Below, piece after piece: positions 1 through 5,418 of a stretch of DNA of 5,989 nt. This DNA is from Clostridiales bacterium (GTDB lineage Bacteria > Bacillota > Sulfobacillia > UBA995): contig DOZU01000184.1 of NCBI GenBank assembly GCA_003517845.1, positions 1-5,989 of the forward strand. The letters run 5' to 3'. How positions within the stretch are numbered: the stretch's first letter is position 1; every line of letters begins with the position of its first letter. Below the pieces are notes generated by a model. That model searched no databases. It was not told the DNA's origin and was given only the letters and a program-made list of their open reading frames with translations. The translations under genes were made by a program, and so were the position numbers.

Positions 1-43
1 GGGGGGTGAACTTGGGTTAGCATTTCCTACCGGTCGCCAGCAA

Positions 44-73
44 CTAAAAGCCTTGGCTGTCACAGAAGCCAAG
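44..73 (-). terminator. Leftward intrinsic terminator candidate
   Basis: Read on the minus strand, a 7-bp perfect stem (CTTGGCT pairing with AGCCAAG, + strand 52-58 and 67-73) encloses an 8-nt loop. A short T4 run follows on that strand (+ strand 46-49). It lies about 55 bases beyond the stop of the minus-strand frame ending at 127, where its terminator would be expected. The T-run is short and the stem modest, so this is a plausible rather than a secure Rho-independent terminator. Confidence 0.45.
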
Positions 74-90
74 CGCAGAAGTCCTCGGCT

Positions 91-112
91 GGCTAACGGA
101 ATGCGGTTAGCC
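91..112. other. Short inverted repeat (stem-loop) downstream of the minus-strand ORF
   Basis: GGCTAAC at 91-97 is the exact reverse complement of GTTAGCC at 106-112, with an 8-nt loop. It lies between the stop at 127 and the terminator candidate at 44-73. No T-run follows on either strand, so alone it is not a classic terminator. It could stabilise the 3' end of the leftward transcript. Nothing else was recognised in positions 1-126. Confidence 0.35.
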
Positions 113-126
113 TGCCTTGCCCTGGC

Positions 127-723
127 CTAGAAGAGGCGAGAAATGGAGTCGTCCCAGACAGCGCCATCTGGAACGGGCCTTTCTAGCGCATCCACGATGA
201 GGCCGGTGGCTTCCTCCAGGCCGATGATATCATCGTTGGGGCGCATGACTCCGTTCACGAAGATGGCGCGGGCTATGCCGAAATTCATCCGGACTTCCGG
301 GTCGCCCACACTCCACTCTCGGACAATAACTCGACCCCCGAAGGCCTCGGCCGCCTGTCTCATGACAGCACCTTCCTCAGACCGCAGGGCCGTGCATAGC
401 GGGGTGAAGAACACGTCCACAACAACCTGGGTCTCTGTAGGCTCCTGGTTCGTCTGGGGTGGGTCGTACCGGGGCTCAAGGTACTGCGGCAGACAGGCTG
501 TGACCGGAAGCCCTGTGTACATGAGCCTGCGTCGACCTCTGGCCTGAGCGGTGCTGAAGCCCAACCGAGAGAAGAACTGGTCGGGCATGTAACCCCAGAC
601 GTCTGAACAGGCATCGACTACGACTCCTCGGCCCTGCTTTCTGGCTCGCCCGAGGACTTCTGTCAAATGTCTCTTCACTTCGTCCAATATCGATCCGGCA
701 TAGCTTGAGCATCGTCCGGCCAT
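127..723 (-). CDS. GNAT acetyltransferase C-terminal half with thioredoxin-like tail, N-terminally truncated
   Basis: This is a 198-aa frame counted from the first ATG. Residues ~25-70 resemble the end of a GNAT N-acetyltransferase: a strand GRGVVVDA, then YMPDQFFSRLGF (motif-B-like 'MP..FF...GF'), then a basic strand. The acetyl-CoA-binding motif A (R/QxxGxG/A) that should precede it is absent. Residues ~97-183 look like the thioredoxin-like C-terminal domain of YoaP-like GNAT proteins: VDVFFTPLC with a single Cys, AEAFGGRVIVREW, then IFVNG. The ATG at 723 is a poor start because GAGGAG abuts it with no spacing. The frame stays open upstream to a stop at 1036-1038 with no ATG, GTG or TTG. 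The first ~20 residues look like the end of a HEPN domain instead. Codon use (AGA, CGA, more A/T third bases) differs from the rny operon, suggesting separate origin. Probably a non-functional chimeric remnant; activity is unlikely without motif A. Confidence 0.5.
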   Translation of the reverse strand: MAGRCSSYAGSILDEVKRHLTEVLGRARKQGRGVVVDACSDVWGYMPDQFFSRLGFSTAQARGRRRLMYTGLPVTACLPQYLEPRYDPPQTNQEPTETQVVVDVFFTPLCTALRSEEGAVMRQAAEAFGGRVIVREWSVGDPEVRMNFGIARAIFVNGVMRPNDDIIGLEEATGLIVDALERPVPDGAVWDDSISRLF

Positions 724-891
724 CTCCTCGGGGTAGAACTGATAAGGCGCTCCCGAAGGGTAGACGTTCGGGTATCGCGAACCGATGTAGTGTCTGTCCA
801 GCTTGAGCTTTGCCGCCTCGTGCGCGTCCTCAAGACAATCCCGCGCGGTCCTGGCATCGGCCTGAGCCTGATCAAGCCATCTCCGACCTTC
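661..891 (-). pseudogene. HEPN-domain gene remnant with internal deletion, fused in frame to the GNAT fragment
   Basis: Translating the minus strand upstream of the ATG at 723 in the same frame gives GRRWLDQAQADARTARDCL. This resembles helix 1 of HEPN-domain proteins ('RWLeqAeaDl..A..lL'). It is followed at once by EAAKLKLDRHYIGSRYPNVY, then SGAPYQFYPEE, then SYAGSILDEVKRHL. That matches the C-terminal part of PF05168-type HEPN proteins ('LdrhYIptRYPna.pgGaP..fy...A.e.i..A..il.fVk'). The central helices (normally about 40-50 residues, 'HAQQAAEKALKAL...GHSL') are missing, with the join near 815-840. No usable start codon is visible, and no partner MNT nucleotidyltransferase was seen. The identification rests on remembered family patterns, not a search. 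Confidence 0.5.
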
Positions 892-1069
892 GCCGAGGTT
901 TCCCGTCGCTGGCGGTGATGGGTAGGGCCACCCTGACCTCAGTTCCCCGGCAGGTTCTTCGGCGGCAGCTCGGAGAACCCTGCCGCAAACACTTTCCGCC
1001 CCGGAACAGCCATCCTTGACGGCCGATCGCCTGCGTTATAGAATACACACAGGACAGGCTGGTACCGGG
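892..1069. other. Intergenic stretch without a recognisable gene
   Basis: Between the HEPN remnant and the rny promoter I see no gene I can support. The minus-strand frame continuing from the remnant stays open to 1036-1038 but contains no canonical start and no recognisable domain. A 24-codon minus-strand ATG frame (1013 down to 939) begins MAVPGRKVFAAGF. It has only a weak AAGGA upstream and no known family. The stretch probably holds the lost 5' part of the degraded locus. Confidence 0.4.
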
Positions 1070-1099
1070 TTGACTACGACCTGGGTTGATATATATAGT
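1070..1099 (+). promoter_or_regulatory. Sigma-A-type promoter for the rny operon
   Basis: TTGACT (1070-1075) is a 5/6 match to the -35 consensus. The -10 lies in an AT-only patch unlike the surrounding GC-rich DNA: TATATA at 1092-1097 (16-bp spacer) or TATAGT at 1094-1099 (18-bp spacer). Transcription would start near 1103-1107, giving a leader of about 125 nt before the rny start codon. This is the only strong promoter-like sequence seen upstream of the four-gene rightward block. Confidence 0.65.
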
Positions 1100-1105
1100 A
1101 CAAGT

Positions 1106-1206
1106 CAGTCGGGCGTGATCTGGCGACTGGCGACAAAGCTGGTCGCTTGCGGTTAAGGTCGTAGGTGCCAGGGGTAGGGCCGAGTCCTTTCGGCCCTTTA
1201 TGTTTT
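1106..1206 (+). ncRNA. Candidate structured leader or small RNA upstream of rny
   Basis: The stretch from the predicted transcription start to the terminator-like hairpin is about 100 nt and has no ORF. It holds a tandem direct repeat CTGGCGA (1120-1126 and 1127-1133). A local hairpin pairs GCGAC (1130-1134) with GTCGC (1142-1146). A possible closing helix pairs CTGGC (1120-1124) with GCCAG (1167-1171). Ending in an intrinsic terminator, it could be a small RNA, an attenuator leader for rny, or a riboswitch-like element. I recognise no known RNA family in it. Confidence 0.35.
1176..1206 (+). terminator. Intrinsic terminator or attenuator just upstream of rny
   Basis: An 8-bp perfect stem AGGGCCGA (1176-1183) / TCGGCCCT (1190-1197) has a 6-nt loop and is followed by TTATGTTTTT (1198-1206 region, five T in a row at the end). 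It has the form of a Rho-independent terminator, yet lies between the promoter at 1070 and the rny ribosome binding site at 1218. Transcription into rny must read through it, so it either attenuates the operon or ends a short RNA. Confidence 0.65.
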
Positions 1207-1231
1207 TGCCAGGATACGGAGGCTGGTTACC

Positions 1232-2764
1232 GTGCCGAATATTGGAGGCATGTTCGTGACCGCCGGGCTCGGCTTGATTGGCGGATACCTGATTCGCCGG
1301 TTTATGGCCGAGGCTCGTCTTGGTTCGGCCGAACGGGCTGCTCGGGACATCGTGGACCGGGCCAGGAGCGAGGCCGAGGGCAAGCGACGCGAGGCCGTGC
1401 TGGAGGCCAAGGAGGCGGTGCAACGGTTACGGGACGACTTCGAACGCACGTCCCGGGAGCATCGGGCGGAGTTCCAGCGCCAGGAGCGCCGACTGACGCA
1501 GAAGGAAGAGAGCTTGGACCGCAAAGGGGAGAACCTGGAGCGGCGGGATGAGAACTTGCACCGCAAGGAACAGGAGATCAAGCAACTCGAGGACCGGCTG
1601 GAGGAATTGCAGGGCAAGCGTATCGCCGAACTGGAGCGAGTGGCGGCCCTATCCACGCAGGAGGCGCGTGAGTTGCTCTTGAAGATGGCCGAAGAGGACC
1701 TCCGGCAGGACCTGGCCCGGATGATCCGCGACCGGGAGCAAGAAGCTCGTCAAGAGGCGGACCGGCGGGCGCGGGAAGTCATAGCGCTGGCGATCCAGCG
1801 CTGTTCCGCCGACCAGGTGGCGGAGGTGTCGGTGTCGGTGGTGGCCTTGCCCAGCGATGAGATGAAGGGAAGGATCATCGGCCGCGAAGGCCGCAACATC
1901 CGCACGCTGGAGAGCCTGACGGGGATGGACCTGATCATCGATGACACGCCGGAAGCCGTCGTGGTGTCCGGGTTCGACCCGGTCCGGCGAGAAGTAGCGC
2001 GCGTGGCGCTGGAGAGGCTGGTGGCGGATGGGCGCATCCATCCCGCCCGAATCGAGGAGATGGTCGAGAAGGCTCAGAAGGAAGTCGACGACCGGATCCG
2101 GCAGGCGGGCGAGCAGGCTGCGCTGACCACGGGGATTCATGGACTGCACCCCGAGTTGATCAAGCTGCTGGGGCGCTTGGCTTTTCGCACGAGCTACGGC
2201 CAGAACGTGCTCAATCACTCGCTGGAAGTGGCTTACCTGGCCGGGATCATGGCCGCCGAGCTGGGAGCCGATGTCGCGGCCGCCCGGCGGGCCGGCTTGA
2301 TCCATGACATCGGCAAGGCGGCCGACCACGAGGTGGAGGGCACCCACACCGCAATCGGGGTGGAGTTGGCCCGGAAGTACCGCGAGACATCCCCGGTCCT
2401 TCACGCGATGGCCGCTCATCACGGCGAGGTGGAGGCGGATAGCGTGGAGGCGGTACTGGTGGCGGCGGCGGATGCGCTGTCCGCGGCCCGGCCGGGAGCC
2501 CGGCGCGAGACGCTGGAGGCGTATGTGAAGCGCTTGACCAAGCTGGAGGAATTGGCTGATTCCTTCGAAGGGGTGGAGAAGGCCTACGCCATCCAGGCCG
2601 GGCGGGAGATTCGCATCATCGTGAAACCGGAAAAGGTCGATGACCTTGCCGCGATCAAGCTTGCGCGGGACGTGGTCAAGCGAATTGAGGCTGAACTCGA
2701 GTATCCAGGCCAGGTGAAGGTGACGGTACTCAGGGAAACGCGGGCGGTGGAATATGCCAAGTAG
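1232..2764 (+). CDS. rny: Ribonuclease Y
   Basis: This 510-aa protein matches the usual RNase Y length (about 510-520) and full domain order. Residues ~6-21 are a short hydrophobic N-terminal membrane anchor. Residues ~25-185 are a long charged coiled coil, followed by a KH domain with the GxxG loop in RIIGREGRNI (214-223). Then comes an HD domain with H329 (LNHSLEV), H358-D359 (LIHDIGKA), H372, H396-H397 (HHGE) and D414. It is the membrane-bound endoribonuclease that initiates mRNA turnover in Bacillota, preferring 5'-monophosphorylated RNA. The start is GTG at 1232, with GGAGG at 1218-1222 and 9-nt spacing. The internal ATG at 1250 is disfavoured because GGAGG would sit one base away, and it would trim the N-terminus close to the membrane anchor. 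It is first in the operon, behind the promoter and terminator-like leader. All motifs are intact. Confidence 0.97.
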   Translation: MPNIGGMFVTAGLGLIGGYLIRRFMAEARLGSAERAARDIVDRARSEAEGKRREAVLEAKEAVQRLRDDFERTSREHRAEFQRQERRLTQKEESLDRKGENLERRDENLHRKEQEIKQLEDRLEELQGKRIAELERVAALSTQEARELLLKMAEEDLRQDLARMIRDREQEARQEADRRAREVIALAIQRCSADQVAEVSVSVVALPSDEMKGRIIGREGRNIRTLESLTGMDLIIDDTPEAVVVSGFDPVRREVARVALERLVADGRIHPARIEEMVEKAQKEVDDRIRQAGEQAALTTGIHGLHPELIKLLGRLAFRTSYGQNVLNHSLEVAYLAGIMAAELGADVAAARRAGLIHDIGKAADHEVEGTHTAIGVELARKYRETSPVLHAMAAHHGEVEADSVEAVLVAAADALSAARPGARRETLEAYVKRLTKLEELADSFEGVEKAYAIQAGREIRIIVKPEKVDDLAAIKLARDVVKRIEAELEYPGQVKVTVLRETRAVEYAK

Positions 2765-2786
2765 GATAGTGGCTGCGGTTTTGCAG

Positions 2787-2810
2787 GATTCACTCCGGGA
2801 TCGTGGAATC
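2787..2810 (+). other. Small hairpin in the rny to 172-aa gene spacer
   Basis: In the 77-base gap after rny, GATTCAC (2787-2793) can pair with GTGGAATC (2803-2810), with one bulged G and a 9-nt loop. There is no T-run, so it is not a terminator. It lies upstream of the next gene's ribosome binding site and might mark an RNA processing point or modulate translation. It also covers the alternative GTG start at 2803. Confidence 0.25.
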
Positions 2811-2841
2811 ACAGCCGCATGTCATCGCAGGTGGTGAGGAG

Positions 2842-3360
2842 ATGAACCGCTTGGCCGACCGCACCGCGCAGCCGCATAGTGGCGTGAGCCTGCTCATCTC
2901 TCTCCTGATCCGCTATCCCGAGGTCGCCAGCGTCACCTATTGTCCCGATCCGGCCAACCTGAAGCTGACCTTCCTCCTCAAGCGCCCGCTCGGCCTCCGT
3001 CGCTTTCGAGCGCTGAAGGACCGGGTTGTGAGGAGCCTTGACGTCTATGATCGACTGGAGGGCGGTCCGCCCTGTAGCGTGAGCTTGCGGGCGACCACCC
3101 ACGGGCGGGTTAGCGTCCTCGAGATACGCCACGACTTGGCGAGGACCGCCCGGGAAGGGCTGTCGCTGATCGTGGAACTGGTCCGAGCGGAACTGGGCGG
3201 ATTCCTGGCCGTGGATTCGGATTCGTTCCCCTTGGAAGAGGACCTTGCGACCCAGGAAGCGGCGATCGAAGAGATGCTGGACAGCCTCAGGGAATCGGGC
3301 ACGGGCCGTAACCTCATCGCCTTCCGCGAGGAGGGACGAGTCCTGGTCTTCAACCGGTAG
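2842..3360 (+). CDS. Conserved protein of unknown function between rny and ymdB
   Basis: This 172-aa soluble protein has no signal peptide or membrane segment. Residues ~15-75 alternate strands and helices (SLLIRYPEV, LKLTFLLKR, then a basic helix), suggesting a small alpha/beta fold. Residues ~85-125 hold another strand-helix unit. Residues ~130-150 are an acidic helix, and the protein ends in LIAFREEGRVLVFNR. I recall similar proteins in this position in Clostridia, ending in nearly the same way, so it seems to be a conserved companion of rny/ymdB without a known role. ATG at 2842 is chosen because AGGTGG (2829-2834) lies 7 bases upstream. The GTG at 2803 adds 13 residues but has no good ribosome binding site. 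Its stop overlaps the ymdB ribosome binding site, implying translational coupling. A role in RNA turnover is inferred from position only. Confidence 0.85.
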   Translation: MNRLADRTAQPHSGVSLLISLLIRYPEVASVTYCPDPANLKLTFLLKRPLGLRRFRALKDRVVRSLDVYDRLEGGPPCSVSLRATTHGRVSVLEIRHDLARTAREGLSLIVELVRAELGGFLAVDSDSFPLEEDLATQEAAIEEMLDSLRESGTGRNLIAFREEGRVLVFNR

Positions 3361-3374
3361 GGGGCCTACACCCA

Positions 3375-4157
3375 TTGCGAATCCTGTTGATCGGCGACAT
3401 CGTTGGACGGCCGGGCCGTAGGGTCGCCCGGCAACTCCTCGCGAGACTGAGAAAGCATCATCGACTGGACCTCGTGGTGGCGAACGCCGAGAATGCCGCA
3501 GGCGGGTTTGGCATCACCCCTCCCGTAGGCGAGGAACTGCTGACTTCGGGGATTGACATCCTGACCATGGGCAACCACGCCTGGGGTAAGAAGGAGAGCT
3601 ACGACTACCTCGATGCTGAGCCCCGCGTGTTGCGCCCGGCCAACTACCCGGCGGGCGTGCCGGGCCGGGGGTCGGCCGTCGTGCAGACCGCGACCGGGGG
3701 GCTGGCAGGCGTGGTCAACCTCGGCGGCAGGGTGTTCTTCAGTACCGACCTCGAATGCCCGTTCCGGACCGGTCGACGCGAAGCCATGCTGCTGCGGGAG
3801 CGGACTCCCGTGATCATAGTCGACTTCCATGCCGAAGCCACTTCCGAGAAGGTCGCCCTGGGCTATCATCTGGATGGACAGGTCAGCGTGGTCGCGGGCA
3901 CCCACACCCATGTGCAGACGGCGGACGAGCGCATCCTGCCGGGAGGCACGGCGTGCATCTCGGATCTTGGCATGACGGGTCCGGTAGACGGGATCATCGG
4001 CATCCGCAAGGAACTGGCCCTCGAACGCTTCCTTACCCAACTCCCGGTCCGCTTTGAGGTGGCGCACGGCCCTTGTGCCCTGTGCGGGCTGGTGGTCGAG
4101 GTCGACGACCGGGACGGTCGAGCCCGCGAAGTTTATCGTATCCAGGAGCACGACTGA
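3375..4157 (+). CDS. ymdB: YmdB-like metallophosphoesterase (TIGR00282 family)
   Basis: This 260-aa protein has the length and complete motif set of YmdB/TIGR00282 phosphoesterases: GDIVGRPGR with D8, NAENAAGGFG with E39 and N40, TMGNHAW with N67-H68, DFHAE with H152, and GTHTHVQT with H177 and H179. These residues build the two-metal site. In Bacillus subtilis YmdB hydrolyses cyclic nucleotides such as cAMP in vitro, interacts with RNase Y and influences biofilm and motility choice. The start is TTG at 3375, followed by RILLIGDIVG, the correct N-terminus. AGGGGG (3359-3364) lies 10 bases upstream and overlaps the stop of the preceding gene. No upstream in-frame ATG gives a better start. It is third in the operon; here one extra gene separates it from rny, unlike the direct rny-ymdB pair in Bacillus. 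Confidence 0.95.
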   Translation: MRILLIGDIVGRPGRRVARQLLARLRKHHRLDLVVANAENAAGGFGITPPVGEELLTSGIDILTMGNHAWGKKESYDYLDAEPRVLRPANYPAGVPGRGSAVVQTATGGLAGVVNLGGRVFFSTDLECPFRTGRREAMLLRERTPVIIVDFHAEATSEKVALGYHLDGQVSVVAGTHTHVQTADERILPGGTACISDLGMTGPVDGIIGIRKELALERFLTQLPVRFEVAHGPCALCGLVVEVDDRDGRAREVYRIQEHD

Positions 4158-4180
4158 GGGCGTTCCCGGGAGGCGAGCGC

Positions 4181-5005
4181 ATGGCCGGTCGCGCCGATCT
4201 GCATGTCCACACCACCGCCTCCGATGGGATCGCCTCGCCGGCCGAAGCAGTGCGCCGGGCCCTCGGTTGCGGTCTTGTCGCCCTCGGTATCGCCGACCAC
4301 GACACCACGGCCGGAGTGGCCCCCGCCACCCTCGCCGCCCAAGGCACCGGCCTGGAGGTCATACCTGGGGTGGAGATCAACACCGACCATGCCGGGGGGG
4401 GGGAGGTCCACATCCTGGGATACTTCTACCGCCTGCAAGATCCCCACTTGGAGGATCAACTCTCGCGCTTGCGCGGGCGGCGACACGCACGGATGGAGAC
4501 CATGGTGGCACGGCTACAGTCTCTTGGCTTGCCGGTGACGCGCGAGCGGGTGCTCGCCATCGCGGGCAGTGCGGCCGTGGGTAGGCCGCATGTGGCCCGG
4601 GCGTTGGTGGAGAGCAGATACGTCAGGGACGAACGGGAAGCGTTCGACAAGTATCTTGCCCGGGGTCGCCCGGGCTACGTTGAACGCGCTCGCTTCTCTC
4701 CGCTGGAAGCGGTGGCGTTGATCCGGGAGGCGGGGGGAGTCCCCGTGCTCGCCCATCCCGGCAGCCACGGGCAAGCCCTGGTCGCCGAACTGATGGCCGA
4801 GGACCTGCAGGGGATCGAGGTGTACCATCCCGACCATGATCCGGGCGTGATCGTCGAACTCCTGCGGTTGGCGGCCGACCATGATCTCGTGGTCACCGGT
4901 GGGTCCGACTTTCACGCGCCGGGGTCTGCCTGCGGGTCGGCTATCGGCGGAGTGACCGTCCCGGGCGAGGTCGTGGCTGCGCTCCGGCGCCGTCTCCCGC
5001 CCTGA
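4181..5005 (+). CDS. PHP-domain phosphoesterase (RNase AM / 3',5'-nucleotide phosphatase-like)
   Basis: This 274-aa protein of the YciV/TrpH-like PHP subfamily has the metal-binding motifs DLHVHTTASDG (H8, H10, D15), ADHDT (D39, H40), IPGVEI (E65), VHILGYF (H77), GRPHVARAL, VLAHPG (H192), IEVYHPDH (H217) and GSDFH (D243, H245). Characterised relatives remove the 3'-phosphate from 3',5'-bisphosphonucleotides (pAp-type) or degrade short RNA 5' to 3' and trim rRNA ends. A bisphosphonucleotide or oligoribonucleotide substrate is therefore likely, not proven. ATG at 4181 is preceded by GGGAGG (4168-4173) with 7-nt spacing. The frame stays open 36 codons upstream into ymdB, but that part has no PHP features. 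The gene follows ymdB by 23 bases, in the same operon. A run of ten G (4394-4403) encodes part of AGGGEVH in the loop before H77. Confidence 0.93.
   Translation: MAGRADLHVHTTASDGIASPAEAVRRALGCGLVALGIADHDTTAGVAPATLAAQGTGLEVIPGVEINTDHAGGGEVHILGYFYRLQDPHLEDQLSRLRGRRHARMETMVARLQSLGLPVTRERVLAIAGSAAVGRPHVARALVESRYVRDEREAFDKYLARGRPGYVERARFSPLEAVALIREAGGVPVLAHPGSHGQALVAELMAEDLQGIEVYHPDHDPGVIVELLRLAADHDLVVTGGSDFHAPGSACGSAIGGVTVPGEVVAALRRRLPP
4394..4403 (+). repeat. G10 homopolymer inside the PHP gene
   Basis: Ten consecutive G residues encode Gly-Gly-Gly and the first base of Glu (AGGGEVH, residues 71-77). The reading frame downstream is correct as given. Gain or loss of one G would shift the frame about 75 codons into the gene, before most metal ligands. 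Such runs are slippage-prone and also common sites of sequencing error. Confidence 0.9.
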
Positions 5006-5017
5006 CCATCGCCGGCA

Positions 5018-5046
5018 ACCTGGCATAGTCCGGAGCGTTGCCAGGT
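5018..5046 (+). other. Inverted repeat in the PHP to coiled-coil gene spacer
   Basis: ACCTGGCA (5018-5025) pairs perfectly with TGCCAGGT (5039-5046) around a 13-nt loop, starting 13 bases after the PHP stop. No T-run follows, so it is not a standard intrinsic terminator. The right arm runs into TATGAT (5046-5051), which resembles a -10 box, but I see no -35 at the right distance and no TGn extension. It may be a weak terminator, an operator-like site or an mRNA-stabilising hairpin. Confidence 0.4.
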
Positions 5047-5096
5047 ATGATTCACAATCAGGGGGAGGTGCCGGCCTGGTCGGGAGGGAGATTGAG

Positions 5097-5354
5097 TTGG
5101 AGGCCCGTCTCCTGCAACTCCAGGCGCGCCTCCAGTCGGTGCGCCTGAGCCGGCGGGTGTTGATGCACCTCCTGGGTTCGCTCGAACGAGCGCGCCGCGA
5201 TGAGGTGGACCGGCTGCTTGCGACCAACAACCGGCTGCGCTGGGAGAATCGGCGCCATTCCTTGGACCTGGTGAACCGCGACCGCCGTATCGAAGAACTG
5301 GAGCACATGCTCGGGTCGGCGGCAGGCTCGAACTCGACGGCGCCGACGGCCTGA
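5097..5354 (+). CDS. Small coiled-coil protein of unknown function
   Basis: This 85-aa protein starts at TTG (5097), with GGGAGGGAG at 5082-5090 just upstream. It is rich in Leu, Arg and Glu, with helix-forming repeats: LLQLQARLQSVRLSRRVL at residues ~5-22, LERARRDEVDRLLATNNRL at ~29-47, and RDRRIEELEHML at ~61-72. Hydrophobic spacing suggests a coiled coil or helical hairpin, with a short disordered Ser/Ala/Thr tail. No cysteine, membrane segment or signal peptide is visible. Third positions are strongly G/C as in the operon, which supports real coding. It lies 91 bases after the PHP gene, beyond an inverted repeat, so it may be the last operon gene or have its own promoter. I do not recognise the family. 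The TTG start is chosen because no in-frame ATG or GTG precedes it with a ribosome binding site. Confidence 0.65.
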   Translation: MEARLLQLQARLQSVRLSRRVLMHLLGSLERARRDEVDRLLATNNRLRWENRRHSLDLVNRDRRIEELEHMLGSAAGSNSTAPTA

Positions 5355-5370
5355 TGTCCTGATGCCAGGC

Positions 5371-5412
5371 GCGGCCGGCGGGTTGGCAAGCGCCGATCGA
5401 CCCGCCGGCCGC
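5371..5412. terminator. 13-bp perfect GC hairpin between convergent genes
   Basis: GCGGCCGGCGGGT (5371-5383) is the exact reverse complement of ACCCGCCGGCCGC (5400-5412), with a 16-nt loop. It fills the 64-base gap between the stop of the rightward coiled-coil gene (5354) and the stop of the leftward SASP gene (5419). That position suggests a shared bidirectional terminator. No T-run follows on either strand, so it departs from the textbook intrinsic form. Confidence 0.6.
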
Positions 5413-5418
5413 CGGTAC

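Noticed and set aside
143..547. 134-aa plus-strand ORF opposite the GNAT fragment
   Set aside because: The Ser/Arg/Pro/Thr-rich translation has no family pattern; the minus strand carries recognisable GNAT and thioredoxin-like motifs.
872..1423. 183-aa minus-strand ORF spanning the rny promoter and 5' end
   Set aside because: It overlaps the promoter, leader and rny start, has no domain, and uses atypical composition; it is judged spurious.
1649..2812. 387-aa minus-strand ORF opposite rny
   Set aside because: It is a shadow of rny in GC-rich DNA: no domain is recognisable, it is rich in His/Arg/Pro, and the opposite strand encodes a complete RNase Y.
2803..2841. GTG at 2803 as start of the 172-aa protein
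   Set aside because: It has no well-spaced ribosome binding site and lies in the arm of a small hairpin; ATG at 2842 has AGGTGG 7 bases upstream.
3366..4151. 261-aa minus-strand ORF covering all of ymdB
   Set aside because: It is an antisense shadow with no family resemblance; ymdB carries every catalytic motif on the other strand.
4073..4180. N-terminal extension of the PHP protein into ymdB
   Set aside because: The PHP motif DLHVH begins right after ATG 4181, which has GGGAGG at ideal spacing; the extension is Arg/Gly/Pro-rich out-of-frame ymdB sequence.
5046..5051. TATGAT as a promoter for the coiled-coil gene
   Set aside because: No acceptable -35 is found at 16-19 bases and no TGn extension; it also overlaps a hairpin arm, so it is noted but not called.
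4514..5389. 291-aa minus-strand ORF across the PHP gene end and the coiled-coil gene
   Set aside because: It shows Arg/Ser-rich shadow composition, crosses two supported genes, and has no recognisable domain.
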